Positions 8,198-13,381 of a stretch of DNA of 27,031 bases are shown in pieces. The notes beneath the pieces are model-generated. The model ran no database searches. It had not been told where the DNA came from and saw only the letters and a list, made by a program, of their open reading frames with translations. How positions within the stretch are numbered: position 1 is the first letter of the stretch; each line of letters opens with the position of its first letter. The translations under genes were made by a program, and so were the position numbers. Source of the DNA: UBA2277 sp035477615 (lineage in GTDB: Bacteria; Patescibacteriota; Microgenomatia; UBA1400; MFAQ01); assembly GCA_035477615.1 (NCBI GenBank), contig DATIKJ010000043.1, forward strand, positions 1-27,031. Reading direction: 5' to 3'.

Positions 8198-8209
8198 AAT
8201 AAAATACAG

Positions 8210-8491
8210 GTGAAACATATACTCTTAATTTTTCTTTTTGGAATAATTCTCGGAGGTTGTAGTTTTCGCGAAAGATGGCAGGGTTTCTATTATCCAGATG
8301 GTTGTCTTGTTTGTGAAGACCAGTATATTTACAGCCCTGAGTTTAAAGATAGAGTGTCATGTATCTCTTGGGCTCATAACTTAAAAGCAAAAAGACAAAA
8401 CCCCAATGACGACTTTGAGTGTGGGAAAAACTGTAAGGCTCCTGACCATGTTGGAGGGCTTTATTTGTGTGATGAGACCGTGGACTACTAG
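8210..8491 (+). CDS. Small cysteine-rich lipoprotein, 93 aa
   Basis: It starts with GTG at 8210 preceded by a weak ACAGG. The leader MKHILLIFLFGIILGGC has a clear lipobox (LGGC), so the mature protein would begin at Cys17 and be lipid-anchored outside the membrane. The mature part is about 77 residues with six further cysteines (CLVC, VSCIS, FECGKNC, LYLCDE), probably disulfide-bonded. No family is recognised. It begins 12 bp after the surface-protein gene and ends the plus-strand cassette. Small lipoproteins carried by phages and satellites often act in exclusion; that is only a possibility here. Confidence 0.75.
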   Translation: MKHILLIFLFGIILGGCSFRERWQGFYYPDGCLVCEDQYIYSPEFKDRVSCISWAHNLKAKRQNPNDDFECGKNCKAPDHVGGLYLCDETVDY

Positions 8492-8876
8492 AATATTTTC
8501 CAGAAAAATTTGGTGACTTTTTAAACTGGGGTACCCTGTTCTGTGCGTGGGGGAAAAATTCTATAGACTGACCGTTTCCGCTGAATACTAATAACTACAC
8601 TCTTTACCCCCGAATACACAGCCGAGCCTGCCACCCCACCCACCCCGTCACCTGATATCTATTTGATTTTATTTATTTATTCCTTGTATACGCGGGGAAA
8701 GTGTGACGTGGGGGAGGGAAGAGTTCTCGCATATATGGGAATGGAGTGAGGAAGTAATGGGAGTAAGCGTGAGTTTCTGGAATGTTTGGAGAAGAAAGTC
8801 CCTTCTACTTGTTTTCAGGCCTGTTCACAACAACACTTCTACGACCAAAACACGCACAGGACTAAGAAGTCATTTC
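8492..8876. other. Gene-free 385-bp convergent gap with a strand-composition switch
   Basis: It lies between the 3' ends of a plus-strand and a minus-strand gene. About 8600-8651 is C-rich on the plus strand (repeated CCACCCCACCC-type runs), 8652-8690 is almost pure A/T, and 8692-8790 is G-rich (GCGGGG, GTGGGGGAGGG). An imperfect inverted repeat, ACCCCGTCAC at 8642-8651 and GTGACGTGGGGG at 8703-8714, flanks the A/T segment. A weak hairpin followed by TGACTTTTT just after 8491 may end the plus-strand cassette. A replication, nicking or packaging site is possible. ORFs crossing this gap on the plus strand are antisense to a better gene and are not supported. Confidence 0.5.
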
Positions 8877-9347
8877 TCACGTTTTATCCGCCGACACTGG
8901 TTCTACCTTCGGCAACTCGCCGACGACGACATAAGGAAGTTTGTCCCTTGCCACCAACCTCGTCAACTTTCGTATTCTACGTCTCTCGCGTTCTTCATAG
9001 TTCTTTTTACTTATCTTCCTTTCAAGATTTTGACACGTTCCACAAAGGACGGTTTCTGTTAGTTTGTAGGCAAAAGCTGGACGACGACAAACAGAACACT
9101 GCCTAATACTCCACCCACTATCGAGTAAAAACTGCAACGCTGGCAACACTTCGGCAACAGACGCTCTATCCTCATAACCCTTTAATTTTCGAATTACATC
9201 TTGGAGAGTTCTATACTGTGGGGGCACAACAGGTTTAAACCTAACTCTGGGCAATTGAAGACGTTTTCTTCCAGAGTCCATTTCTTCTTTTTCTTGTTTA
9301 TCCCATGCCTCAATAAATAGGTCTATTGGTTCTTTCTTTTTGTACAT
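8877..9347 (-). CDS. Zinc-ribbon protein, 156 aa
   Basis: Charged N-terminal half (residues 1-70, rich in Lys, Glu and Arg), followed by a helical segment with LQFLLDSGWSI. A CxxC...CxxC zinc ribbon spans residues about 84-105 (CSVCRRPAFAY, then CGTC). A strongly basic helix follows (KKNYEERERRRIRKLTRL), then a short tail ending at 8877. A nucleic-acid-binding function is likely from the basic region next to the ribbon. The ribbon shares the CxxCxxPAF form with the protein at 10080-10544, suggesting paralogy. It is the last gene of the operon running from 10744, 1 bp after the preceding one. Confidence 0.75.
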   Translation of the reverse strand: MYKKKEPIDLFIEAWDKQEKEEMDSGRKRLQLPRVRFKPVVPPQYRTLQDVIRKLKGYEDRASVAEVLPALQFLLDSGWSIRQCSVCRRPAFAYKLTETVLCGTCQNLERKISKKNYEERERRRIRKLTRLVARDKLPYVVVGELPKVEPVSADKT

Positions 9348-9348
9348 A

Positions 9349-9615
9349 TTATTTCAACCTCCATTTGTTTGTCGCTAATCGCTTGTTCAGGCCAGCGAGT
9401 CTTTCCAAGTCGTGAAGTACATGGGACATATCGTCTAATATGGCAATAATTCTATCTTCTGGAATGTTTGAATTTGAGTCTAGGGCACCAATAGTTTTCA
9501 CTTGGTTTTCTATTCTAGTTATTCCCTCAGTTAGGGCTGGCAAGGAACCCATGGCACGGAGGTTATTTATTCTCTCAATCAAAGACTTTAATTTATTCTG
9601 AATTTCTTGACTCAT
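9349..9615 (-). CDS. Small helical/coiled-coil protein, 88 aa
   Basis: An all-helical hydrophilic protein with two heptad-like segments (about residues 5-22 and 30-50) and a third helix (DDMSHVLHDLERLAGLNKRL) ending in a basic tail. No metal, signal or membrane features. Its start overlaps the 3' end of the 9593-9937 gene by 23 bp, so the two are probably translated together. It could be a small subunit or regulator partner. No homology is recognised. Confidence 0.65.
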   Translation of the reverse strand: MSQEIQNKLKSLIERINNLRAMGSLPALTEGITRIENQVKTIGALDSNSNIPEDRIIAILDDMSHVLHDLERLAGLNKRLATNKWRLK

Positions 9616-9937
9616 TCGCTTCTTTGGGAAATAGTAAATTTGAAACTAAGGCAGTTAAAGCAAGCCCAAGAATATTCTTAAGTTCTGGGTATTCTTTACT
9701 TACAAGGTCGGCAAGAGACTTGGAATAACCATCCATAAGGGCACCTGCTTCAAGCCGTTTTGCCTCTCCTATTTTCAGGACATTTCCCATATCTTCTGAA
9801 ATGACATTTGGCTTCTCAGTTTGTAGTTTGAGAAGAAGTGAGGCAGTTACCAACTCGTCTATTAAACCTTCAACTTTTGAAATTGCTTGCTGTAGTGGAC
9901 TCGGTGACTCAACGGGCACGACTATATTTTTTTTCAT
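9593..9937 (-). CDS. Small helical protein, 114 aa
   Basis: Starts MKKNIVVPVESPSPLQQAIS, with helices at about residues 14-45 and 60-85. A more hydrophobic C-terminal helix (LKNILGLALTALVSNLLF) could sit in a membrane or a bundle. The start ATG at 9937 overlaps the stop of the 49-aa micro-gene in an ATGA (9934-9937). Unknown family. Tight coupling with its neighbours suggests that the micro-gene, this gene and the 88-aa gene act as one set. Confidence 0.65.
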   Translation of the reverse strand: MKKNIVVPVESPSPLQQAISKVEGLIDELVTASLLLKLQTEKPNVISEDMGNVLKIGEAKRLEAGALMDGYSKSLADLVSKEYPELKNILGLALTALVSNLLFPKEANESRNSE

Positions 9938-10083
9938 CTGTCTTTAAAATTTAAAGTTATCAATATTCTCTCTGCACGTAGCCGAACTTGAATTAGTTCA
10001 TTTAATATTGTTTGCAGAGAGCCTTGAACGTTTTTAGGGTCGATATCAAACTTTACTGACTTGGTTTTTATCTTTTTAATCAT
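9934..10083 (-). CDS. Micro-protein, 49 aa, coupled on both sides
   Basis: ATG at 10083 overlaps the stop of the 154-aa gene (ATGA at 10080-10083), and its own TGA at 9934-9936 overlaps the next start. The product begins MIKKIKTKSVKFDIDPKNVQ and continues as an amphipathic helix (LQTILNELIQVRLRAERILI). The double 4-bp overlap is strong evidence for a real gene although it is short. Function unknown. Confidence 0.65.
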   Translation of the reverse strand: MIKKIKTKSVKFDIDPKNVQGSLQTILNELIQVRLRAERILITLNFKDR

Positions 10084-10544
10084 AGTATTTTGTCCTTTGG
10101 CTTAGCCGCAACTTTAATAAATTTTGGACTCTTTGGGTTAAAAAACGGCCCCGTTCGGGTTGTTCGTGAATTGGCAATTTTGACAGCGTCACCTGGAGTC
10201 AAGTGCGCACCCTTTATCTGTTTTAGTCTTCTCTCAATAGCGTCTCTTCCAGGCGAACACTTATCACATACAGGGACCTGTTTAACGTCATGGAGAAAGG
10301 CAGGTTTCCCACACCACGCGCAAGGTCGGACTGAAAGCCCCTTTATTTTTGCGTGCTCCTTAGCTTGTTCATATTCGTACTGCAATTCTTCACCCATCTT
10401 GGCTTTTCCAAGTTTTTCTTCTTCAATTTGTTCCCGCTTCTCATTGGAGAATTGTCTTTGAGACTCTCCACTCAAATATGAGTCCAGCTTTTGGTTATCT
10501 GATTGTGAACCGTGGTGATGTGGGTATGTAAAGTTGTGCGGCAT
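10080..10544 (-). CDS. Zinc-ribbon protein, 154 aa
   Basis: The N-terminus has a His-rich patch (PHHHGS) and a charged Glu/Lys/Gln helix to about residue 70. Residues about 75-95 hold a CAWCGKPAF...CDKC ribbon. The remainder is basic with TPGDAVKIANSRTTRTGPFF and a Lys/Pro-rich end. CxWCGKP also appears in finger 2 of the protein at 967-1377. A nucleic-acid-binding or adaptor role is inferred. It follows the HTH gene by 11 bp and is coupled to the 49-aa gene. Confidence 0.75.
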   Translation of the reverse strand: MPHNFTYPHHHGSQSDNQKLDSYLSGESQRQFSNEKREQIEEEKLGKAKMGEELQYEYEQAKEHAKIKGLSVRPCAWCGKPAFLHDVKQVPVCDKCSPGRDAIERRLKQIKGAHLTPGDAVKIANSRTTRTGPFFNPKSPKFIKVAAKPKDKIL

Positions 10545-10555
10545 AAAATAAGCGA

Positions 10556-10744
10556 TTATTTTGTAACTTGATTATTTTTGATATAAGCCAGCAAATCTTT
10601 ACCGAGGTAAATATATTTGTTACCAGAAAGAGAAGCCTTGATTCTGCCGTCACGAACCCTCTTCAATAACTCTATTTCGCCAATACGAATTAGTTTCATG
10701 ACTTCTTTTGTAATATAAACACCGTTTGATTTAATTTCTAACAT
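10556..10744 (-). CDS. Excisionase-like helix-turn-helix protein, 62 aa
   Basis: At 62 residues this fits the size of small MerR-like/excisionase HTH domains. ITKEVMKLIRIGEIELLKRVRDGRIKA forms the helix-turn-helix with wing start, followed by SGNKYIYLGKDLLAYIKNNQ, matching the common 'HTH_17' pattern (recognised by eye). It would bind DNA, either as a recombination directionality factor for the serine recombinase or as a repressor at the divergent promoter 30 bp upstream. The position next to the control region favours a regulator. The start at 10744 has GGTGGTAG upstream as a possible ribosome site. First gene of the operon ending at 8877. Confidence 0.75.
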   Translation of the reverse strand: MLEIKSNGVYITKEVMKLIRIGEIELLKRVRDGRIKASLSGNKYIYLGKDLLAYIKNNQVTK

Positions 10745-10773
10745 AATAAAATACTACCACCATAAACTGCCTA

Positions 10774-10801
10774 TTGACAGCCCCTAATAGCATGTTATAA
10801 G
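10774..10801 (+). promoter_or_regulatory. Near-consensus sigma-70-type promoter
   Basis: TTGACA at 10774-10779 (perfect -35), a 16-bp spacer, then TATAAG at 10796-10801 (five of six bases of the -10). Transcription should start near 10808 and run into the hairpin leader and then the winged-helix genes. This is the clearest promoter in the element. Confidence 0.75.
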
Positions 10802-10807
10802 TATACT

Positions 10808-10900
10808 TAGATGAGGTGATTTGAACAACAAAGCCCTCGTCAGAAATTTGAACTTCTCGCTTTATTGCGGGAAAAACAGATTTTTGGCGAGGGCTTTTTT
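10808..10900 (+). ncRNA. Putative leader/small RNA ending in a long terminator hairpin
   Basis: From the predicted start near 10808, the RNA folds 10831-10850 against 10877-10896: 20 base pairs, 17 Watson-Crick and 3 G-U. A 7-bp inner stem (10854-10860 with 10867-10873) closes a 6-nt loop. Six T follow at 10895-10900. This would give a stable RNA of about 93 nt, or a transcription attenuator ahead of 11003. SD-like GAGGTGAT at 10813-10820 and a TTG-started frame of 40 codons (10821-10943) run through the hairpin, so ribosomes could melt it. Both readings remain open. Confidence 0.6.
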
Positions 10901-10943
10901 AAAGCCTACCAGTCTAGATATGGGCTGGGCCTCAACAGGGTAA

Positions 10944-10970
10944 GGCGGGAGAAGTTGTGCCTCTCCCGCC
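10944..10970 (+). repeat. GC-rich hairpin in the 5' region of the winged-helix genes
   Basis: GGCGGGAGA at 10944-10952 pairs perfectly with TCTCCCGCC at 10962-10970 across a 9-nt loop. No T-run follows, so it is not an ordinary terminator. It begins right after the TAA (10941-10943) of the possible leader ORF and lies 32 bp before the start at 11003. It could be a protein-binding RNA or DNA site. Confidence 0.6.
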
Positions 10971-11002
10971 CAATCCAATAGTTAATAGTTACGACACTAT
11001 AA

Positions 11003-11254
11003 ATGCAGAATAACATTCTAAATACAAAAAAGAAAAGGTTCGGATATATCGAGTTGTCATTACTTCAACTCTTATGGAGAGATAGTGAGTTTTCGGGGAA
11101 ACAGATTGAACTTGCTGAAATGTTTGGGACACGAAAGCAAATCGTAAACCAAGCAATTAAACGATTGAGAGACGCTGGTCTAATAAGGACTAGAAAAATG
11201 CTACATACGAGATGTAAAAAAATAACCTTGGTGGAAGGAGGACAAAATGGCTAA
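11003..11254 (+). CDS. Small winged-helix DNA-binding protein, 83 aa
   Basis: After a basic start (NTKKKRFGYIE) the sequence follows a winged-helix pattern: LSLLQLLWRDSEFSGKQIEL as helices 1-2, then AEMFGTRKQIVNQAIKRLRD as the turn and recognition helix, and AGLIRTRK...CKKITLVEG as the wing. It probably regulates the element or assists replication initiation. The start at 11003 has no clear SD. Its last 8 bases overlap the next gene, whose strong SD (GGAGGAC) lies inside this coding end. Confidence 0.75.
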   Translation: MQNNILNTKKKRFGYIELSLLQLLWRDSEFSGKQIELAEMFGTRKQIVNQAIKRLRDAGLIRTRKMLHTRCKKITLVEGGQNG

Positions 11255-11771
11255 CGGATGGAAATCAACGAAAGTGACCTCAAAATGGGCACCACTCAAG
11301 AGAAATGATTATTTTGCCGTATTGAAATACGGGCTAAACGAACCTTGCGAAAGAGTCTGGACGTTCCTGATGATGATGAGAAGAGATTGGCTAGGAGGTG
11401 AAAGATTTGGAGAAGTAAGAATAACCCAAAAAGAAGTTGGTGAGGTGCTGAGGATGAATAAGTCAAAGACTAGCCGCTCCTTTATTTCACTCCAAAAAAG
11501 AGGCTTAGTTACTGAAATCGCTAAAGGAGTTTATAAAGTCATGTCCCCCTTGGAATTTAGCTACGAAGTGAGAACTGGTGAGGCTAATTTGGTGAACACC
11601 AAAACTTCCAAGGGTACTGAAATGAGAACTGATGGTCCTCAGAATGAGAACTCCCGAGGCTATTTTGGTGGTCTCAATAGGAGAATAGTAAATAACGTAA
11701 ATAAAGTAAATAAAAGTAACTTAGTAAGTCAGAAGGTAGAGGAGGACCCCTTGGCTTTTTTAGACAATTAA
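11247..11771 (+). CDS. Winged-helix protein, possible replication initiator, 174 aa
   Basis: The first 110 residues form a winged-helix domain: WTFLMMMRRDWLGG, then RITQKEVGEVLRMNKSKTSR and SFISLQKRGLVTEIAKGVYK as recognition helix and wing. This resembles the N-terminal domain of phage/plasmid replication proteins such as lambda O-type or RepA-like initiators (by eye). The C-terminal 60 residues are polar and disordered, with Asn/Lys runs, ending in an acidic DPLAFLDN peptide of the kind that recruits a partner. The start ATG has a strong SD, GGAGGACAAA. It overlaps the 83-aa gene. A role in replicating the excised circle is inferred; a transcription regulator is the alternative. Confidence 0.65.
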   Translation: MANGWKSTKVTSKWAPLKRNDYFAVLKYGLNEPCERVWTFLMMMRRDWLGGERFGEVRITQKEVGEVLRMNKSKTSRSFISLQKRGLVTEIAKGVYKVMSPLEFSYEVRTGEANLVNTKTSKGTEMRTDGPQNENSRGYFGGLNRRIVNNVNKVNKSNLVSQKVEEDPLAFLDN

Positions 11772-11776
11772 AAATA

Positions 11777-11866
11777 ATGGAAAACACTGTAACCATTGCA
11801 AACAAAACTACCAAAAAACAGGACAACAATATTGGCAAAATTGGCACAGAAGAGGAAGAAAAATGA
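11777..11866 (+). CDS. Possible micro-protein, 29 aa
   Basis: ATG at 11777 starts 5 bp after the stop of the winged-helix gene and runs to TGA at 11864-11866: MENTVTIANKTTKKQDNNIG followed by KIGTEEEEK. It is polar and low in complexity. A second tiny frame (11863-11895) overlaps its stop and then overlaps the start of the gene at 11892, so this could be a reinitiation chain. The evidence is positional only, and the stretch may simply be spacer. Confidence 0.3.
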   Translation: MENTVTIANKTTKKQDNNIGKIGTEEEEK

Positions 11867-11891
11867 AATTAAAAACATTATTAAAAAATAA

Positions 11892-12239
11892 ATGAAATTC
11901 TATATTTCACAAAACAAAAAACCATTAGTAAGAACTGGAAAAATAAGAAAATTTATCAACTACGCCAAAAAAATTGACTGGACAACTAGACCAACTGTTT
12001 ACTTGAAAGTTTCTTATGGTCGTTTCCTTGATAACTTTGGAAAAATGACAGACTTCCTAAATGACGGTAACTACACCGACGAAAAAACATTTTGGATTGC
12101 TCTTTGTGCTTTCCTTGAGGACGAGTATGAAGTAACAAGACGTGAGACACCTCCATACGTCAAATACAAACGTCTTTTTGTGCCCGTAACAAAATTAAAA
12201 AAGGCTTCTGGAATAGTTTGTGACCAACCCATCATTTAA
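11892..12239 (+). CDS. Hypothetical basic protein, 115 aa
   Basis: A soluble, basic protein with a beta-like start (MKFYISQNKKPLVRTGKI), a central helix (KFINYAKKIDWT), aromatic segments (VYLKVSYGRFLDNFGKMTDF, then KTFWIALCAFLEDEYEV) and a final stretch ending GIVCDQPII. It lacks signal, membrane or metal motifs. It lies between the initiator-like gene and the nuclease, with an 11-bp gap to the latter, so a replication, repair or processing role is possible. Family not recognised. Confidence 0.65.
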   Translation: MKFYISQNKKPLVRTGKIRKFINYAKKIDWTTRPTVYLKVSYGRFLDNFGKMTDFLNDGNYTDEKTFWIALCAFLEDEYEVTRRETPPYVKYKRLFVPVTKLKKASGIVCDQPII

Positions 12240-12250
12240 CTAAAAACATC

Positions 12251-12625
12251 ATGAAAAACACATATACTAGAAGAGCAAATTATTTTTTGGGGACACTTGG
12301 GGAAATAATAATTTCTCAAATGTTTCCACTAACCAAGAAAGTAAATAAGAGAAGCTTTGACCTTCGCGTACCAATTGAAAAAAATGAAAAGGTTGGACAT
12401 AGGTTGGAATGTAAGACGAGACGATTGAGAAGTAACAATACTTTTCAGGTAAACTTTACGCGTCACGAACGTACACACTCGGACACTGTCGTTATTCTGG
12501 TTTTAGATGGGAACTTCGGAACCGAAAGACTATATTTCATTCCGACTTATGCCATGCCAAGGGAAAAGGGATATTTATATTTTGGAAAAAAGCCGACGAA
12601 ATACGAAAACTATCGTTTAATTTAA
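12251..12625 (+). CDS. PD-(D/E)XK-type nuclease, 124 aa
   Basis: The catalytic signature is visible in order: Glu18 in the first helix (GTLGEIIISQMF), Asp37 (RSFDLRV) starting a strand, Glu53-x-Lys55 (RLECKTRR), then FQVNFTRHERTHSDTVVILVLD as the next helix/strand pair. Small size and layout match archaeal Hjc-type resolvases and phage RecB-like or restriction-type nucleases. The reaction would be Mg-dependent phosphodiester cleavage. Substrate is unknown: Holliday junctions or replication intermediates are likely, given the neighbouring replication genes; cleavage of foreign DNA is the alternative. No methylase partner is present. Its stop overlaps by 4 bp the end of the convergent membrane protein gene. 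Confidence 0.7.
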   Translation: MKNTYTRRANYFLGTLGEIIISQMFPLTKKVNKRSFDLRVPIEKNEKVGHRLECKTRRLRSNNTFQVNFTRHERTHSDTVVILVLDGNFGTERLYFIPTYAMPREKGYLYFGKKPTKYENYRLI

Positions 12626-13098
12626 TCGTTTGGACAAATGAGGACACTACCTTTCTCGTAACAATTTGATTTGTAATCATCAATAGCGTCTTGTGCTGCG
12701 TCTTCCGTTCTATCCTCAACGCTTGGGGCACTACTACCCGAAAACAACCATGAAACACCCCAAAACAATAAAAATATTGCACCTACAACCAATGCTGCGT
12801 AAATAACCCAAGTTACCAAAATAGTAAAGTAAAATTCTAACTTTTTTCCAAGGGCAAGGATTTTATCTTGCAACTTTTTCCCTGGATATGTAAAAACCAC
12901 TAAAAAGGCTAAAAACAAAATAGTCCACGCACTTTCACCAAGTGACTCATCTGTAATAACTGCGATGGTGAAAAAAACTAGAACCGCAAGAAATAGCGAC
13001 CACATCACCCAAAGTGCAGGACGAGGAATTTTAAATTGTTTAGAAAAAACACCTACCTTCTCTTGAGGTTCGGTAATCTTTTTTATCGCCATACCCAC
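12622..13098 (-). CDS. Small multipass membrane protein, about 156-158 aa
   Basis: Hydrophobic segments at about residues 29-48, 58-74 and 90-115 suggest three or four membrane spans. The cytoplasmic N-terminus is basic (AIKKITEPQEKVG), and an acidic tail of about 35 residues (SVEDRTEDAAQDAIDDYK) ends in CYEKGSVLICPND with two cysteines. The start is GTG at 13098 or ATG at 13092; both are in frame and the ATG is more likely. It is the only minus-strand gene between the nuclease and the recombinase. It could be a holin-like, exclusion or immunity membrane protein; no family is recognised. Confidence 0.7.
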   Translation of the reverse strand: MGMAIKKITEPQEKVGVFSKQFKIPRPALWVMWSLFLAVLVFFTIAVITDESLGESAWTILFLAFLVVFTYPGKKLQDKILALGKKLEFYFTILVTWVIYAALVVGAIFLLFWGVSWLFSGSSAPSVEDRTEDAAQDAIDDYKSNCYEKGSVLICPND

Positions 13099-13150
13099 AT
13101 TTTAACACCGAACCCTTGTCAAAGTGGCAACATTCAAGAACAATTTTAAT

Positions 13151-13180
13151 TGTGATATATAGGTGATATATTGTGGATAT
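13151..13180 (+). repeat. Iteron-like direct repeats
   Basis: GTGATATAT occurs at 13152-13160 and again at 13163-13171, with a related GTGGATAT at 13173-13180. Spacing of 11 and 10 bp places all three on one face of the helix. They lie between divergent genes, 80 bp from the membrane-protein start and abutting the start of the 47-aa gene. This is a good candidate binding site for the element's small HTH or winged-helix protein. Confidence 0.55.
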
Positions 13181-13322
13181 GGATGTAAGAGATAAAAACA
13201 ATAAAAAAGTGGAGGTTAAGGACCCAAACTTAATTTCAACAAAAAAACCTGTTAAAAGTGAAAAGCCAATAGCTTTAAATGACCTTACTTCAAACCAGAA
13301 AAAGAACAAGGGACAAAATTAG
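13179..13322 (+). CDS. Micro-protein, 47 aa, lysine-rich, upstream of the recombinase
   Basis: ATG at 13179 to TAG at 13320-13322 encodes a highly charged protein with MDVRDKNNKKVEVKDPNLIS at the start and KKNKGQN at the end. More than a quarter of residues are Lys or Asn, and it has no hydrophobic core. It fills the space between the repeats at 13151 and the dyad before the recombinase. It could act with the recombinase, but the region may also be an untranslated leader. Confidence 0.4.
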   Translation: MDVRDKNNKKVEVKDPNLISTKKPVKSEKPIALNDLTSNQKKNKGQN

Positions 13323-13344
13323 AAAGTAGGACAATAAATAGTTA

Positions 13345-13373
13345 GTAATACACGGACATGATTAGTGTATTAC
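13345..13373 (+). promoter_or_regulatory. Dyad operator/hairpin directly upstream of the recombinase
   Basis: GTAATACAC at 13345-13353 and GTGTATTAC at 13365-13373 form a perfect 9-bp inverted repeat with an 11-bp spacer, ending 8 bp before the ATG at 13382. No SD is visible in this interval. It could be a repressor operator or an RNA hairpin limiting recombinase translation. Confidence 0.55.
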
Positions 13374-13381
13374 AATAAACT

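Noticed and set aside
8703..9106. Two plus-strand frames of 119 and 106 codons
   Set aside because: They run antisense to the zinc-ribbon gene at 8877-9347 and show no domain, start signal or operon context; they are shadows.
10821..10943. 40-codon TTG frame as an independent protein gene
   Set aside because: The SD spacing is short and the frame coincides with a strong RNA hairpin; recorded as a possible leader peptide rather than a CDS.
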